Of a DNA stretch of 64,000 nucleotides, positions 14,027-24,784 are shown piece by piece (position 1 is the stretch's first letter; the number at the start of each line of letters is the position of its first letter). Where the stretch lies: positions 1,116,001 to 1,180,000 of the forward strand of contig JAACJK010000057.1 of NCBI GenBank assembly GCA_013368325.1, in the 5' to 3' direction. Origin of the DNA: Ephemerocybe angulata. Lineage: Eukaryota; Basidiomycota; Agaricomycetes; Agaricales; Psathyrellaceae. The notes beneath the pieces are model-generated. The model saw only the letters and a list, made by a program, of their open reading frames with translations, did not search any database and was not told where the DNA came from. The translations under genes were made by a program, and so were the position numbers.

Positions 14027-15282
14027 GCAACAGAAGATCCTAACCCAAACATTAGCATTCATACGCCGCGAGGCTGAACTCAGGAGGCACTTACTCTTTC
14101 TTCTCTTCTTCCCGGCAGCTTTCGATGATTCTCCCTGTGTCCCCTTTGCTGTCGACTCGCCCTGGGTTGAAGGCGCAGGTGTCACCGAGGAACGAACTTG
14201 GGAAGTTGACGGTGTCTCGGCCGTGACACTCTCAGCAACGAGCGCGGCGGACGAAGGCGACGAAATCTTCGAGTTCATCGCCGTCGTGCGCATCGCGTTC
14301 ATAAGCAGCATCGTGTTGACGCGCTTATTGGAGGTGGCCTCCACCACCAAAGGCCGCTTGGCGCTTGTCGCTGCCTGCGACGTGGACGTAGACGCAACAG
14401 GGCCAGTGGCGTCAGCTGTTTCGTCCATGGCATCCGTCGTTTCTTTGGAAGGTTGACCCTCTTGATCAACTTCTTCGGAGGGACCTTTCTTCTTGGAAGC
14501 CTCAGAGTCAGGGTTGGGGTCGCCAACGACGGGCCATACGAACCCTGAGCGTGGCGTGTAGTCCGGTCGGTGTTTTCGCAGGATGTCAAGGGACGCTTGG
14601 AGCGAAGAGACGGTTGTAAGCTATGCGGTATAGAATATAGAATGAATATCAGAAACAGAGAGTAAATACTATGGATCCTTTGGCTCACCAGACGATTTGA
14701 GACAACGGAATAGAGATCGGGCGACTGGTATATTCGGTTGTTCATGATGAAGTATGCGGCAAGTGGTCTCACTGGAAGCAATCAGCCATTATTGCCTTCT
14801 TTCCATCGGTATTAGGACGAGCCCTGGGAGGTGTGGATGCCAACATACCTTCGTCCGGAGATAGCCTTTCACGCTTCTGGATGATGAAGAAAGTCGGGGG
14901 CTGGGCGTGCACCAGTGCGAACTCGATACCTGTGAACCGCCTACCGCAAAGATCCGTTAAACACCCTCGACATAGGAAGAGAAGGGCCGTCCACGCACCG
15001 GAGTTCCTCAGCTTCGTTCTCAACAGGCATCCCCGTGTGCATCGTCTGCATGCGTAAAACCTGATTGTTGCTCTGCTTGTCATAGAACATTGAGTACGAG
15101 AAGTATTCGAGCACATTCTCGACAGTCAAAAGCCCATTTGCCTGTCAATCGCATCCCAAGGTTCAGCGCGCGGTCTCAATTAGCACCCATAAGCCCTCCA
15201 CTCTGCTCACCTGTATCCATTCGTGCCAGATGAAGAAGCGGTTGGTGTGGTCGTCTGCGGGGTGGAGGTCGTTGATATCCAT
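14027..15282 (-). CDS. MED6: Mediator of RNA polymerase II transcription subunit 6
   Basis: Exon 1 begins MDINDLHPADDHTNRFFIWH. It is followed after splicing by 'ANGLLTVENVLEYFSYSMFY', then 'DKQSNNQVLRMQT', 'GIEFALVHAQPPTFFIIQKR' and 'VRPLAAYFIMNNRIYQSPDL'. These are the conserved MED6 blocks (head module of Mediator, bridging activators to RNA polymerase II). The C-terminal half is Ser/Thr/Ala-rich low complexity with a basic 'GKKRRK' patch. I place the end after a last intron with donor GTAAGT, giving '...KKRRKRSSVAQT' and a TGA at 14027. Without splicing the frame runs to 13949. The body is sound; the last few residues are uncertain. Confidence 0.9.
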
Positions 15283-16385
15283 CTCAACCAGGTATCGTGG
15301 TTGCTGTTTCGGTCAAAGAGGCGCGCCGCGAGCATCATGCCTCTCGGCTCGCATGCCCAAAATAGAACGAGGCCCGAGCACAATTACTTAAAGGCCCTAC
15401 ATGGACCCATGCCTGATTTTTGAAAGAAAAAGTGAAAAAACTCGGCCAGGCTTCTTGTGAGCCCCCTTGTCAATGGACGACCCAGTCACGCCCTAAAATG
15501 TCATTGGTGATAGGGATTGCCCCGGCGCCGCCAATGGCTTGGCTGGTATGGATCGCGGTGGAGCAGCATCTGGGCGGCAATGCGGTCAATGAACGCGGGG
15601 GCAACGGGTGGACGATGCAAGTCCGGCATGCTCAAGTCAGAACCATCTTACCATGTCTCCGAAGGCCAGGAGAGACCGAGAGGCTAGAGCCGCACACAGC
15701 TATTCCAGATCCAGACTGGAAGTGAAATGCTAAGATAAGAGTGATATACATAACATAGCCTGGGGGCATGGCACTGAGAATGAGCCGTGGATGGTGTAAA
15801 CGGCGCCGACTACACGTCACATTGCTGACCTACCTTCGATGTAAGCAGGACCTTATCACTCTTGTTGATCAGCGGCAAGGAAATATATAGCGAACGTAGA
15901 TAACACAACACGTATGGTACAAGTTAACTTTTAGGACAAGATACGGGTCAGATATGCTCACGAAAAGCGCCAAGTGAAGAGATGGTCCATGGAGCAATTA
16001 AAAAGATAGAGCGATGAATACGATTAAAGGAAAGGCATATGGTGCGATGACGCAACGGAAACGGAAGGAAGAAGGTAATGAGAGGATGGGGAGAGAAGAG
16101 AATCATAACGAGGTCACGCTCGTCTCGGGGCCAGGTGTAAGACAGCAAGGCGGTACGAAACGCGACTCATCGTATGCGCAGGACGCAACAGCGGGATCCT
16201 GTGACGAACAACGAGAATCCAAGGACGAACATAGGATATGAGATGAATCCAGCTGAAGGTCACGGCAAAAGAGTGGGGTTGCAAGCGAGTGCCTATACGA
16301 AATGTTCAGTAGATGATCAATGACTATGGAAGGGTATGGGTGCTTACAGTGGCGAAGAGAAAGTGCAATTCATATGTCCTGATAG
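15283..16385. other. Intergenic region, no gene seen
   Basis: 1.1 kb between the MED6 start and the stop of the C2H2 gene, both on the minus strand. It should contain the MED6 promoter and the 3' UTR of the C2H2 gene. Open frames here are short and have no recognisable domain. Confidence 0.5.
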
Positions 16386-17446
16386 TTACTTGATGTCATG
16401 ACAGTCGCAGGACTTGTTCGTGCCAACGGTGCCCTTTCCGCACGTGTCACACCACGATCTGGCCCCAGCGCCGACGCCGATGGAGCCCTTCTTGCCAGTG
16501 ATGGACTCGTCACGGTGAATGCTAACGAGGTGACGACCAAGGTCATGCTTCCTGCTGAATGAGCGGCCGCAGGAGTTGTGGGGGCAGACGTGAGGCTTGA
16601 GCCTGTTGGGGTCATGGGTGCCCATGTGGGTTTTGAGATTGTATGCACGAGCGAATCCTAGAGGAATGTCAGATGATTGAAGTACGGTACCAAAAGAGGA
16701 TGCGAACCTCGGGGGCAAGAAGGACACTTGTACTTCTTCCTGGGGTCACCCTTGTAATCGTCAGAGGCCATGGATGGCGACGAGAGGGGTGGCAAGCGGG
16801 TGGAGAGGTGGAGCGGCGAGACGGTGTTCTGCCCCAAAGAGGAGGGGAAGCCCATCTGGCTAAATATGTCGCCCGCCGAGCTGCGACGAGGGGGCGCGTA
16901 GTCGGACAGGCTGGAGCGAATGGGGAAGCCTTTGCTGGCTGCGCTCATGGGAACCGGAGGGCTGCGGGGAGGTGTCGGGGGCAGCTGTCCGTAAGAATCA
17001 AGGTGATCTTCGAGGGACAGGGACTGCGGAGCGCCGTAGTCAGAACCCACGCGCACGCGTTGGAAATCCATTTGAATTTGGTTGAAGTCGAAGGTGGGGG
17101 AAACACTGGAGGAAGTTTGGGAAGTGGTGGACTGGTTATAGAACGAAGAGATGTCGCTGAAGATATCCTCTGAGTTGGAATCTGAGACTCCCGAAGTGGT
17201 AAGTGTGGAGAGAGGGCCTGCTGGGCCACGCGGGATATTGAAGGTCTGGTTGAACTGGGGCAGCTGGAGATCCTGCTCGAAACCCTCGAGGCCAAAATCA
17301 ATGTCTAGCTCGAAAAACTCCGGGGGAGGGGCCACGAGATCGCAGGGGGAATGAAACGACGAGAACTCGAGGTTCTGTTGCTGCTTCAGCTGCTCAAACT
17401 GGAAGGCCTCGAGGGTAGACGGAGGGTACGAAGAATAGTCAGACAT
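16386..17446 (-). CDS. C2H2 zinc-finger transcription factor
   Basis: Two exons encode about 330 residues. The N-terminal 230 residues are rich in Ser, Pro, Gln and Phe with scattered acidic residues ('FELDIDFGLEGFEQDLQLPQ'), as in an activation region. Two fingers follow: Cys-x2-Cys in 'YKCPSCPRGFARAYNLKTH' with His-x3-His, and 'HVCPHNSCGRSFSRKHDLGR' continuing to 'HLVSIH'. The single intron falls inside finger 1 (CCP-R|G-FARAY). The C-terminus has a conserved-looking Cys cluster, 'SWCDTCGKG' and 'SCDCHDIK', of a kind often seen at the end of fungal C2H2 regulators. It is probably a DNA-binding regulator in the nucleus; the target process is unknown. The ATG at 17446 is chosen over an upstream in-frame start at 17554 because the conserved part begins here. 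An unusually long gene-free region lies upstream. Confidence 0.88.
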
Positions 17447-20400
17447 TGGAGAGCTGGCTGCGGGTCGATGTAATAAGTATGGAGAGCGAGGGGCAGGAGT
17501 CAGAGAGATGTGGTAGTGAAGAAAGAACGAGATCACCAATCCACACAAGTCCATATACGTTGAAGCTGCGCATTTATGTCAGCAGATCTGGTCATCGCCC
17601 TGTGTGACATTGCCTCCGGCCCCGATCCAGATTCCAAGGAGACTCGCGACACCCCCACGGCATCTCCCCTGCCAATATCCTCGTCGTGCCCACTCTTGAT
17701 CTCGTCGTTGACCGTCAAAATACAGTCTATTTCTCCACCTTTTCTGCTGAAGTTGAGTAACTTGAAAGGTCTCTTTCGGTACGACGCGTCTTGGACCGGC
17801 CCCGGCGAGCACGGCAACGGCAAGACGCATACGCGTTGGCACCGCCTTGCAGTCCCATAAGTATGTGCCACCGTAGACCCTCTACAGCTCTCGGTGGATA
17901 TGAAACCGCATTGGTATGGTCCAGGGACGGTGAGTCTTTGCCGTGTTGCCAGGTATCATCTTCCCACCGCGCTCATCCATCATTGATCTTGGGCAATCCG
18001 CAGCAAGTACAGCACTCAGTGCGTTCTCTGCGCGCTTAAATCACTAACTATTCCTCAATGTTCTTAAGTATTCTACCTTGCAAGTTGCTATCCGCAGGCT
18101 ATCTTACTGTCTCTCTTTCACTGTCACCCGACGTACGAGGGGGCTTTGGGATGCGCAGTCATTGCGCTCCACAGTCCACCGTCAAGCCCTCCACTATTCC
18201 AATTGCCGTAAGAAAACAAAGTTGAAAGAAGATCTGGCACCCAAACATACAGCAGATTGGTGCTAAATGTTTCCGATTCTATCAGTGGACCACTTTTGCT
18301 GACTACGACGATATAAACGTAGGCCCTCGGTCTTCACGATGTTGCCTGAAGAGGATCCTCGGCCCCGGACTTCACCCTTTCCGAGAGGAACTCGCGTCAC
18401 TTCTTCCTGGGCCCATCACACAATTTCGTAGGAATCTGTCTGACATAACAAGTATCTGACAAAGCCACTTCAAGCGTCGGAATAGCGGTTAACGCTGGTT
18501 AACGTCTCCCCAAAAACGGATTTAGACATGCGATTGTGACGCGCCGCGCGATGGCGTGTATCTGTATGCCGCACCAGGACGCGCCCGAGCTGAGGGCCCG
18601 GGTAGTTCCAAGGTTTTCCATCACTTCTCAAGGGCCGAGGTCGACAGAGTCGGACAGAGAGTGAGAGTCAACTCTCGGATAAATTTCCGTGCCTGGGATG
18701 ACTCTTCCCTCGGTCGAACGGCGCACACTCGGGCGCTGAAGCGCTGAAGCCTTCACATACTCATAAGTAGGAACATTGTCAACAACTTCGCGCGACTCCA
18801 ACGTTTCAGCCTCGAGAGAAATCAGCAAAGGTGTGATGGACTGGTTTTCGCTTTGCCTGGATCACCATTGACCTTCAGGGACTGAGATACTTCTCCTTCG
18901 TCCTACGGCAACCTATGCTTCTGGCTGTGATGCTTATGATGCTCCCCACTTGGCAAGGATTTAAAGAATTCAAAACAGCGCCCATCTCATCTAGTCATTT
19001 AGAAGATGGCTGCTACCAGGGGTCGACCGGGCTACCCTCGACTTTCTCTCTGAATGTTGCTTGGTAAAGCTTTCGAAACTCGCTGCTTTATTTCCAATTC
19101 CCATGTCGACGGGGCGGCACAAACGGGGTCTGACTCGCAACCCCACAACTGGCTTTTGTTTGTTTCTATCAGGCCTGTCATCTCCACACTGCACATGGGC
19201 TTGGAAGCTGTAAGGGGCGTCTAACCCCCGCTGCTAATCTGGGGGCAAGGTCGCACAATAGACTATGAGCCACTTTTCAGTTTACCCGGGGCCCTCTGTC
19301 CAAACTATGTATTATCACAAAACGACTAGCTCAGTGATAGTAGGCAACGCAACTATCAATATAATAACGCTGCTACTCGACCAGGCTTCGGGCTTCGCGA
19401 TGTCCGGCGCTCTTCAAGAATCTTTCAACGCTCATCATTCTGTTCCGTCCAACCGACGCAAAGATTACTTCAGCTCGCCTCCTACGGCTATTGTCCCCCC
19501 ATGCGCCTTTCGCTTAAGTGGCAAATCGTGATGGGCATCAAAAGCAGCTAGGCGCTGGGTCCCGAAGCTCAATTTACGACGCGTCGGGTATCCTGGCTTG
19601 GCTGATTATGCGAAATGTAGTAAAAGCGCCTGACATATTCTGGCTGGAGTCTATGCGGCATATACACGGTTTCTTCTTCTTCGGGCTCGGCGCTGAAACA
19701 ACTGAGAAGTGGCCTCGAGTGCGATCGCGGGAGTAGGCGAGACCCCAGATTGCGCTGTAGGTCGCTTCGTTTGTTTGGGTAGAATAGAAATATTGATGAC
19801 ATGGAGATTTGAATTCATTCACTTCTTCCACTTTTTCCTCTCTATTCTCTTCCTCAAACCTAATACATGTTTCACCAACTCGTTCCTATAAATCCACGCC
19901 CTGCACCCCGGTGCCCTGAGGCTATCGGAGAGCTCTAGAAGGCAATTCTCCCTCCCATGTACGGATGTAGCGACCGTCTGCACCCCGTCGTTTGAGGTCT
20001 TCGTTCTCCCAGCTTCCCCGGACCCACTCTGCAGTCTCTTACCTGCCTAACGGAGGTGTGCCCCACATCACAGTGATTAAAGGCCGAGCGAACTTAAGGC
20101 CACTAACCTATATACTTACAGTACATACGTATGCTTCATACTTACTCCACGATGAACGACGTTTCAGAGCTACAATTCAACGAGCTAACCATGCCTAGGA
20201 AGCTTGACGCTTGATGCTTAACCTCGAAGGCAGCCTGTACACCTTCTTTTTGTCTGCAGCCTGCATTCCAGTCACCTTAGGCATATCTCTCAGAAATGAT
20301 ACACGCATGTCACTGATATCGGAATAAAATGCATACCAGCCCATATCCCAGTGCCGCAAAGAGCACACGATGCCGTACTCAGGTGCTCTTCACCATATCG

Positions 20401-22796
20401 ATCGCACCTGTCAAGCGCCCAAGCGCCCAGCGAACGCCGCCACTTATTGTCTTCACGCAAAATGACATGACTCCCTTGTGACTTCTGCATCCATTACTAT
20501 GAATTAAATTCGTCGGAGTACATCAGAGCACTATTCGCCATACGTTACCGCGTATGTAAGGTGTACATTGGTACCATAGAGCACCATTACCATCTATCCA
20601 CGGTTGACGATCATCACATCCTCCGAATCATCCTTCAATAATAGAATCCTCTTTCGCTCACAATGTACAATGTTCCGGCATGTATATGTACCAGACCAAG
20701 TCGACGCCGACAGTCGCAAAGAATCCATTTGAGGATTGGAATTGGTTGAATCCCTGGCACATAGGGGTCCCTCGATACCTCTCCGTCCAAGTACCCTCCC
20801 ACGTTAATCAGCCCTCTCCATACCATTAGTCCACGTATATCCCCCCAAGACAAGAAGAAGAAGAATTGCACGGCCAGCCAAAGCCGAGAAGGAACACGTA
20901 CCTGCACAGCTAGACTCGCTACGAATAGGCGCCTACCGCCAAGTAGTCCGCAGCAGAAGGCGGTCCCCTGAGGTTCAGAGTCTCAGCACGACAGTGGGTA
21001 AACCAAACGTCCAGACCTATTCCGAGTCCAAAGACGATAGATGTCTACCACTCCTACATGGTCTCAACGGTCCTATATTAAGTTTTGCGCAGTTCAGAGC
21101 TGTAGACCGACCACGTTGTATGTCGTATGTAGCCGCTACAGACTCCGTTCGGGCGCTAGACTCGAGTTGCGTGCATGGGAGATGCATAACCTCTCTAGAG
21201 GTAACCACCGCAGATATGGATTGACCCAACGTAGTCCGGGCGATCGCTAGCGGCGACTACACAGCTAATTCGCCATAGACGGCCAGCGCAGATGAACCCC
21301 AGCGATTCCGAATTTAGGGGCGACGGTCTGTATATCGAGCACCGATAGCCGTTTGTGTTGAAACTCGTCACAGCGCGATCCCAGGAAACAACCCAGCCGA
21401 ACGAGCGGGCCAAGTCAAGCTACAAGAACCCCAAATTCGGTTTCCTACCCGTCGATCGACCGGTGAACGGCAACGTTAAGGAGACAACATGATACAAATA
21501 GGCACACGACACGGATGTCAAAGCCAATCGAGGTCGATTACTCGTAGACAGACATGCACCCCGTGAACCCCAGACAGACGCAGAGTTTCCCTAGAGCGTC
21601 AGAACAACGAACGATACGACTTGGAGCGACCATCGCGTCCGTCCGCGTTCATTTCGCCATTCTCGGCCAGAGCAAGTCCCGAAAAAGTCTATAGCCCCTG
21701 TAAACATCCTCGCTTAGCAATACATAGAATGGATGGAACACTCACCCTCTCGCACCATCCACCATAGGAATGGAAGAAACGCCAACGCGCGCACACGCGC
21801 CCGTGAGCAATTGCGAATCGAATCGCGATACCGTCTAAGCTCCATCCGCAATGTCCAAGTTAACGGGTTGCATCACAATATCGCGCCAGAAAAGCCAAAC
21901 CGCGCGAGCACTCACTATCGCAAAATTGTATTGCTAAATTAACGCATCAAAACCTCGAGAAACGCGCAGCCCACGCGTCGTCGCCGTTTAGCGCCGGCCC
22001 TTCGTGATGTCGTTCCCGAGTTGCCTATTCCAGATGGTCGTATCTGTTTCGCAGGCTTGAAAAAGGCAGTCTTGAGGACGACCGCACCGAGAAGGAGCTG
22101 ATATGAACGCCGTCCGCGGGATTGAGTCGCAGAGAAACAGGAGAACCGGTTGGCGAAATAGAATAGGCCGACCGACCCAAGTCACCGAGCGGGTGAAGTG
22201 GCAAAAGGTACTCAATATGAAGGGCGATCGCGTGCAGCGCGGGCTGGAGGTATGCGATCGCGTGCAACACGTTGAGTGTGCGTCTCGAGTTTCTTCCAAA
22301 CGAGCTGCGAATGTCAGGCACGGACATAGGGCAGGTTAGACGAGAATAGACTCACTCAGAGAGAGCACACGCAGTCGACGCGCTGCTCCGTCCCAGCGAT
22401 CCCATCCCAAACTGCCTTTCCTAGACGCCAATATCGCAAGGCGAAACAGACTCTCGCTAACACGTCAGGCGATCCGCACATGCGCACGGAGCATGATACG
22501 GGACACACACACAAGAAGAAGTGCGAGTTGTTACCGTGCTGGAGTCATACCGTGCTGCGAGTCATGGCTTGTCTTACTTCTGTATTAGAGATCGGAACCG
22601 AGATGATATTACGAGAGACAGAATGGAACGCTGAAAAAATACACTGGTCGCTAGTAGCATGGTTGGCTGGCTGCATGTTGGTGAGGAGTCCTGAGAGAGA
22701 GGGCGTGTGTCGTCGAGTGTTGGGTGGTAAAATGCGTCATCATATAGCCAGAGGCGAAGAACAAATACAAAGAAGACCAAGGGACTTTGTATTGAT
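17447..22796. other. 5.3 kb gene-free region upstream of the C2H2 gene
   Basis: No open frame in this stretch shows domain motifs, plausible splicing or protein-like composition. Frames seen are short (mostly under 100 codons) and occur on both strands with no consistent coding phase. The part next to 17446 is probably the 5' UTR and promoter of the C2H2 gene; the part next to 22797 is probably the RPS27 3' UTR. The rest may be regulatory DNA, non-coding RNA or decayed sequence; nothing decides between these. Confidence 0.5.
22224..22266. repeat. Direct repeat GCGATCGCGTGCA, two copies
   Basis: The 13-mer GCGATCGCGTGCA occurs at 22224-22236 and again at 22254-22266. The copies are offset by exactly 30 bp, about three helical turns. 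The core GCGATCGC is palindromic. It lies in non-coding DNA, so a paired protein-binding site is possible, but chance is not excluded. Confidence 0.5.
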
Positions 22797-23278
22797 CTAG
22801 TTCTTCCTACGGAAAGAGCAGCCTGTGGGGTAGGATTAAGACTCGAGTCACGCGGAACCGAAGTGGGCAGGGAAAAGCAGGACGTACCCTCGGTCAACCT
22901 GGCCTTACCACCGGTAGGCTGGCAGAGGACGGACGTGCACGAGGAGCAGATGACGACGGTCTGCGCGTGCGAGAAGACGGTAGTGATGGCGAAGCAGCCT
23001 GTTGGGATTGCAATTAGGAACCCATGCATATGTGACGATCGAACAGAGGATAGACGGGAGGATCATGGTGCGATGCGATAGGATGGCGGCGGGGTATACT
23101 CACCAGGGCACTTGACGTCCATGAAGTAGGAGTTGGGCGACTGCACAAGACGCTTGAGCTTGTGCTGCTTCTGCTCGAGCTCGGGGGAGGGGTTGAGGAG
23201 GTCGACGGCGAGAGTCTGGGGACGTCGGGGATGCGATCAGCGACTGCGACGAGACGTAGCCCGTTCTGGACGCACCAT
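22797..23278 (-). CDS. RPS27: 40S ribosomal protein eS27
   Basis: Four exons encode about 82 residues. Exon 1 is only the ATG, followed by a GTGCGT donor, a structure common in fungal ribosomal protein genes. Exon 2 reads '[20 protein letters not shown]' and 'YFMDVKCP'. The zinc-binding Cys pairs are C-P-G-C and C-S-S-C ('[20 protein letters not shown]'). The last exon encodes 'CSFRRKN'. All blocks and the length match eS27, a small-subunit ribosomal protein. It is divergent from the BTG-domain gene, with 615 bp between the two ATGs. Confidence 0.96.
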
Positions 23279-23893
23279 TTTGTGAAGCTGGGCTAGGACG
23301 ACGAAGCGAGGTCTTTAGATTTTAGTGGCTGCCGGGACGAAAGAGCAAAAGACCGTGCGAAACTCCACAGTTCTGTGGATAGGGCAAAATAAGGTTTGGG
23401 CGGGGAATGAAACGGAGCGGCAGGGTTTTGCCGGGGCCGGTCAGCTGATGGGCGGGCGGGGACATCTCTAACGAGGAATTACCGTAATCGAAGCGGGAGA
23501 ACACAAAAGAAGAGGAGCTCACAAGGTCAGTACAATAATGTAGTGGAATACAAGACCCTTTTGTGTGCTTTCGGATGAAAGGACGGGATCAGTCGCCTGA
23601 TGGGCTGTCAGAGTACTATTGTGTTGTACTGAGAGTACAAGACAAAAGACGATGTTGTAGTGTTCTGGTTAAATACCTGGACTGAAGGAAATGGAGGACA
23701 GAGGACTGACGACCCCTGATTCGTATTCGAGGTGAGCGGGATTCGATCACTCGGCATTTTCTGTCCGCTAAGCCCAGCAGCCCGCTAGATCGCTCCCTAT
23801 CCTTTATCCGTCCGCACTGCTATATATCCTGAGCCCGCTCTTTATTTTTACTTTCCATTCCCTTCCATCGCCGGACGATACACGACCACTACC
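23279..23893. other. Divergent promoter region between RPS27 and the BTG-domain gene
   Basis: 615 bp between two divergent starts, with no coding signal. A TATATAT element at 23820-23826 lies about 70 nt upstream of the BTG-domain ATG and is the best core-promoter candidate on the plus strand. No TATA-like element stands out for RPS27. Confidence 0.5.
23820..23826 (+). promoter_or_regulatory. TATA box of the BTG-domain gene
   Basis: TATATAT lies about 70 nt upstream of the ATG at 23894, followed by a CT-rich leader. It is assigned by sequence and spacing only. Confidence 0.5.
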
Positions 23894-24784
23894 ATGTCTT
23901 CTACCAACCTTACCGTTACTCTCGCCCACGCCATCGCCTACCTTACGGCTCCCCTGCTTACCTCCTACAACGCTGCGGTCATCGTCAAGCTCCAGAGTCT
24001 GCTCGACGCCAACCTCACCGCCCTCTACGCACCCACCTGGTCTGTCAAGGACCCTCTGCGCGGTTCCACCCGTCGCTGCCTCGTCCTCTCACCCGAGTGT
24101 CTCCCCCCGCGTCCCATCTACCAGGCCTGCGTTTCTGCAGGTGTCCAGTGGTTTGACTGGATCGACGCCCTCGGTGGCTTCGAGTTCGAGCTCTATGTCG
24201 ACCCCGGCTGCGTTGCAGTGCGCAGGGCCGCAGGGAAGCTCACCACCGTCTGGACTGGCGCCGTCGCAGCGCCGCCCCTCCCCACCCCGCGGACGGGCCT
24301 CGCTTCCTTCTCCGACGCCCAGAACAGGGCGATGAGCCCCAACAAGACCGTCGCCCAGCAGCTGCTTGAGGACGACGACGAGGACGAGAAGATCTTCGAT
24401 CTTATCAATGACGCCAACTGGGGCCCCACATTCCCCAACGCTCGTTCCTCCTCGCCCCTCTCCACCCTCAGCTCCGCCTACTCGCGCTGCAGCTCCCGCT
24501 CGTCCAACTCGAGCTCCTCCGCGTCCGACGGTGCCTACTCCAACTCTTCGTCGCCCCCCTCCTCCACCTACAGCTCGTCCAAGGGCAGCAGCACCTCCTC
24601 GCGTCGCGACAAGGCCAAGCAGGCCCGCGTCTACATCGACACCACCAAGACCGACGTGACGCCCTACGATGGCGGCAAGACCACTGTCCTCACCGGCGGA
24701 GTGATGCTCGGCGGAGGCCCCGTCAAGGCCACCTCCCACAAGTCCAAGCCGTCTGCGAGCAGCTGGCGATCTGTTCGCGCCTAA
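23894..24784 (+). CDS. BTG/Tob (anti-proliferative) domain protein, single exon
   Basis: 296 residues, no intron. Residues 1-120 fit the BTG/Tob domain. An N-terminal helical part (LAHAIAYLTAPLLTSY) is followed by 'LYAPTWSVKDPLRGSTRRCL', which corresponds to the 'W.P..P..GS..RC' block. 'YQACVSAGVQWFDWIDAL' and 'FEFELYVDPGCVAVR' correspond to the 'E.tlWvDPgeV..R' block. In animals the domain binds CAF1/CCR4-NOT deadenylase and slows cell proliferation. The remainder is a Ser-rich low-complexity region (about residues 180-240) with an acidic stretch (LEDDDEDEKIFD) and a basic end (SKPSASSWRSVRA). Use of mostly C-ending codons suggests good expression. Function in fungi is not established, so a role in mRNA decay is inference from the domain. 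Confidence 0.75.
   Translation: MSSTNLTVTLAHAIAYLTAPLLTSYNAAVIVKLQSLLDANLTALYAPTWSVKDPLRGSTRRCLVLSPECLPPRPIYQACVSAGVQWFDWIDALGGFEFELYVDPGCVAVRRAAGKLTTVWTGAVAAPPLPTPRTGLASFSDAQNRAMSPNKTVAQQLLEDDDEDEKIFDLINDANWGPTFPNARSSSPLSTLSSAYSRCSSRSSNSSSSASDGAYSNSSSPPSSTYSSSKGSSTSSRRDKAKQARVYIDTTKTDVTPYDGGKTTVLTGGVMLGGGPVKATSHKSKPSASSWRSVRA

Noticed and set aside
16643..17173. 176-codon plus-strand frame opposite the C2H2 gene
   Set aside because: Antisense shadow of a clearly coding region with zinc fingers on the minus strand.
22480..22800. 106-codon plus-strand frame beside RPS27
   Set aside because: Overlaps the 3' end and UTR of RPS27 on the other strand, with no domain or splice support.
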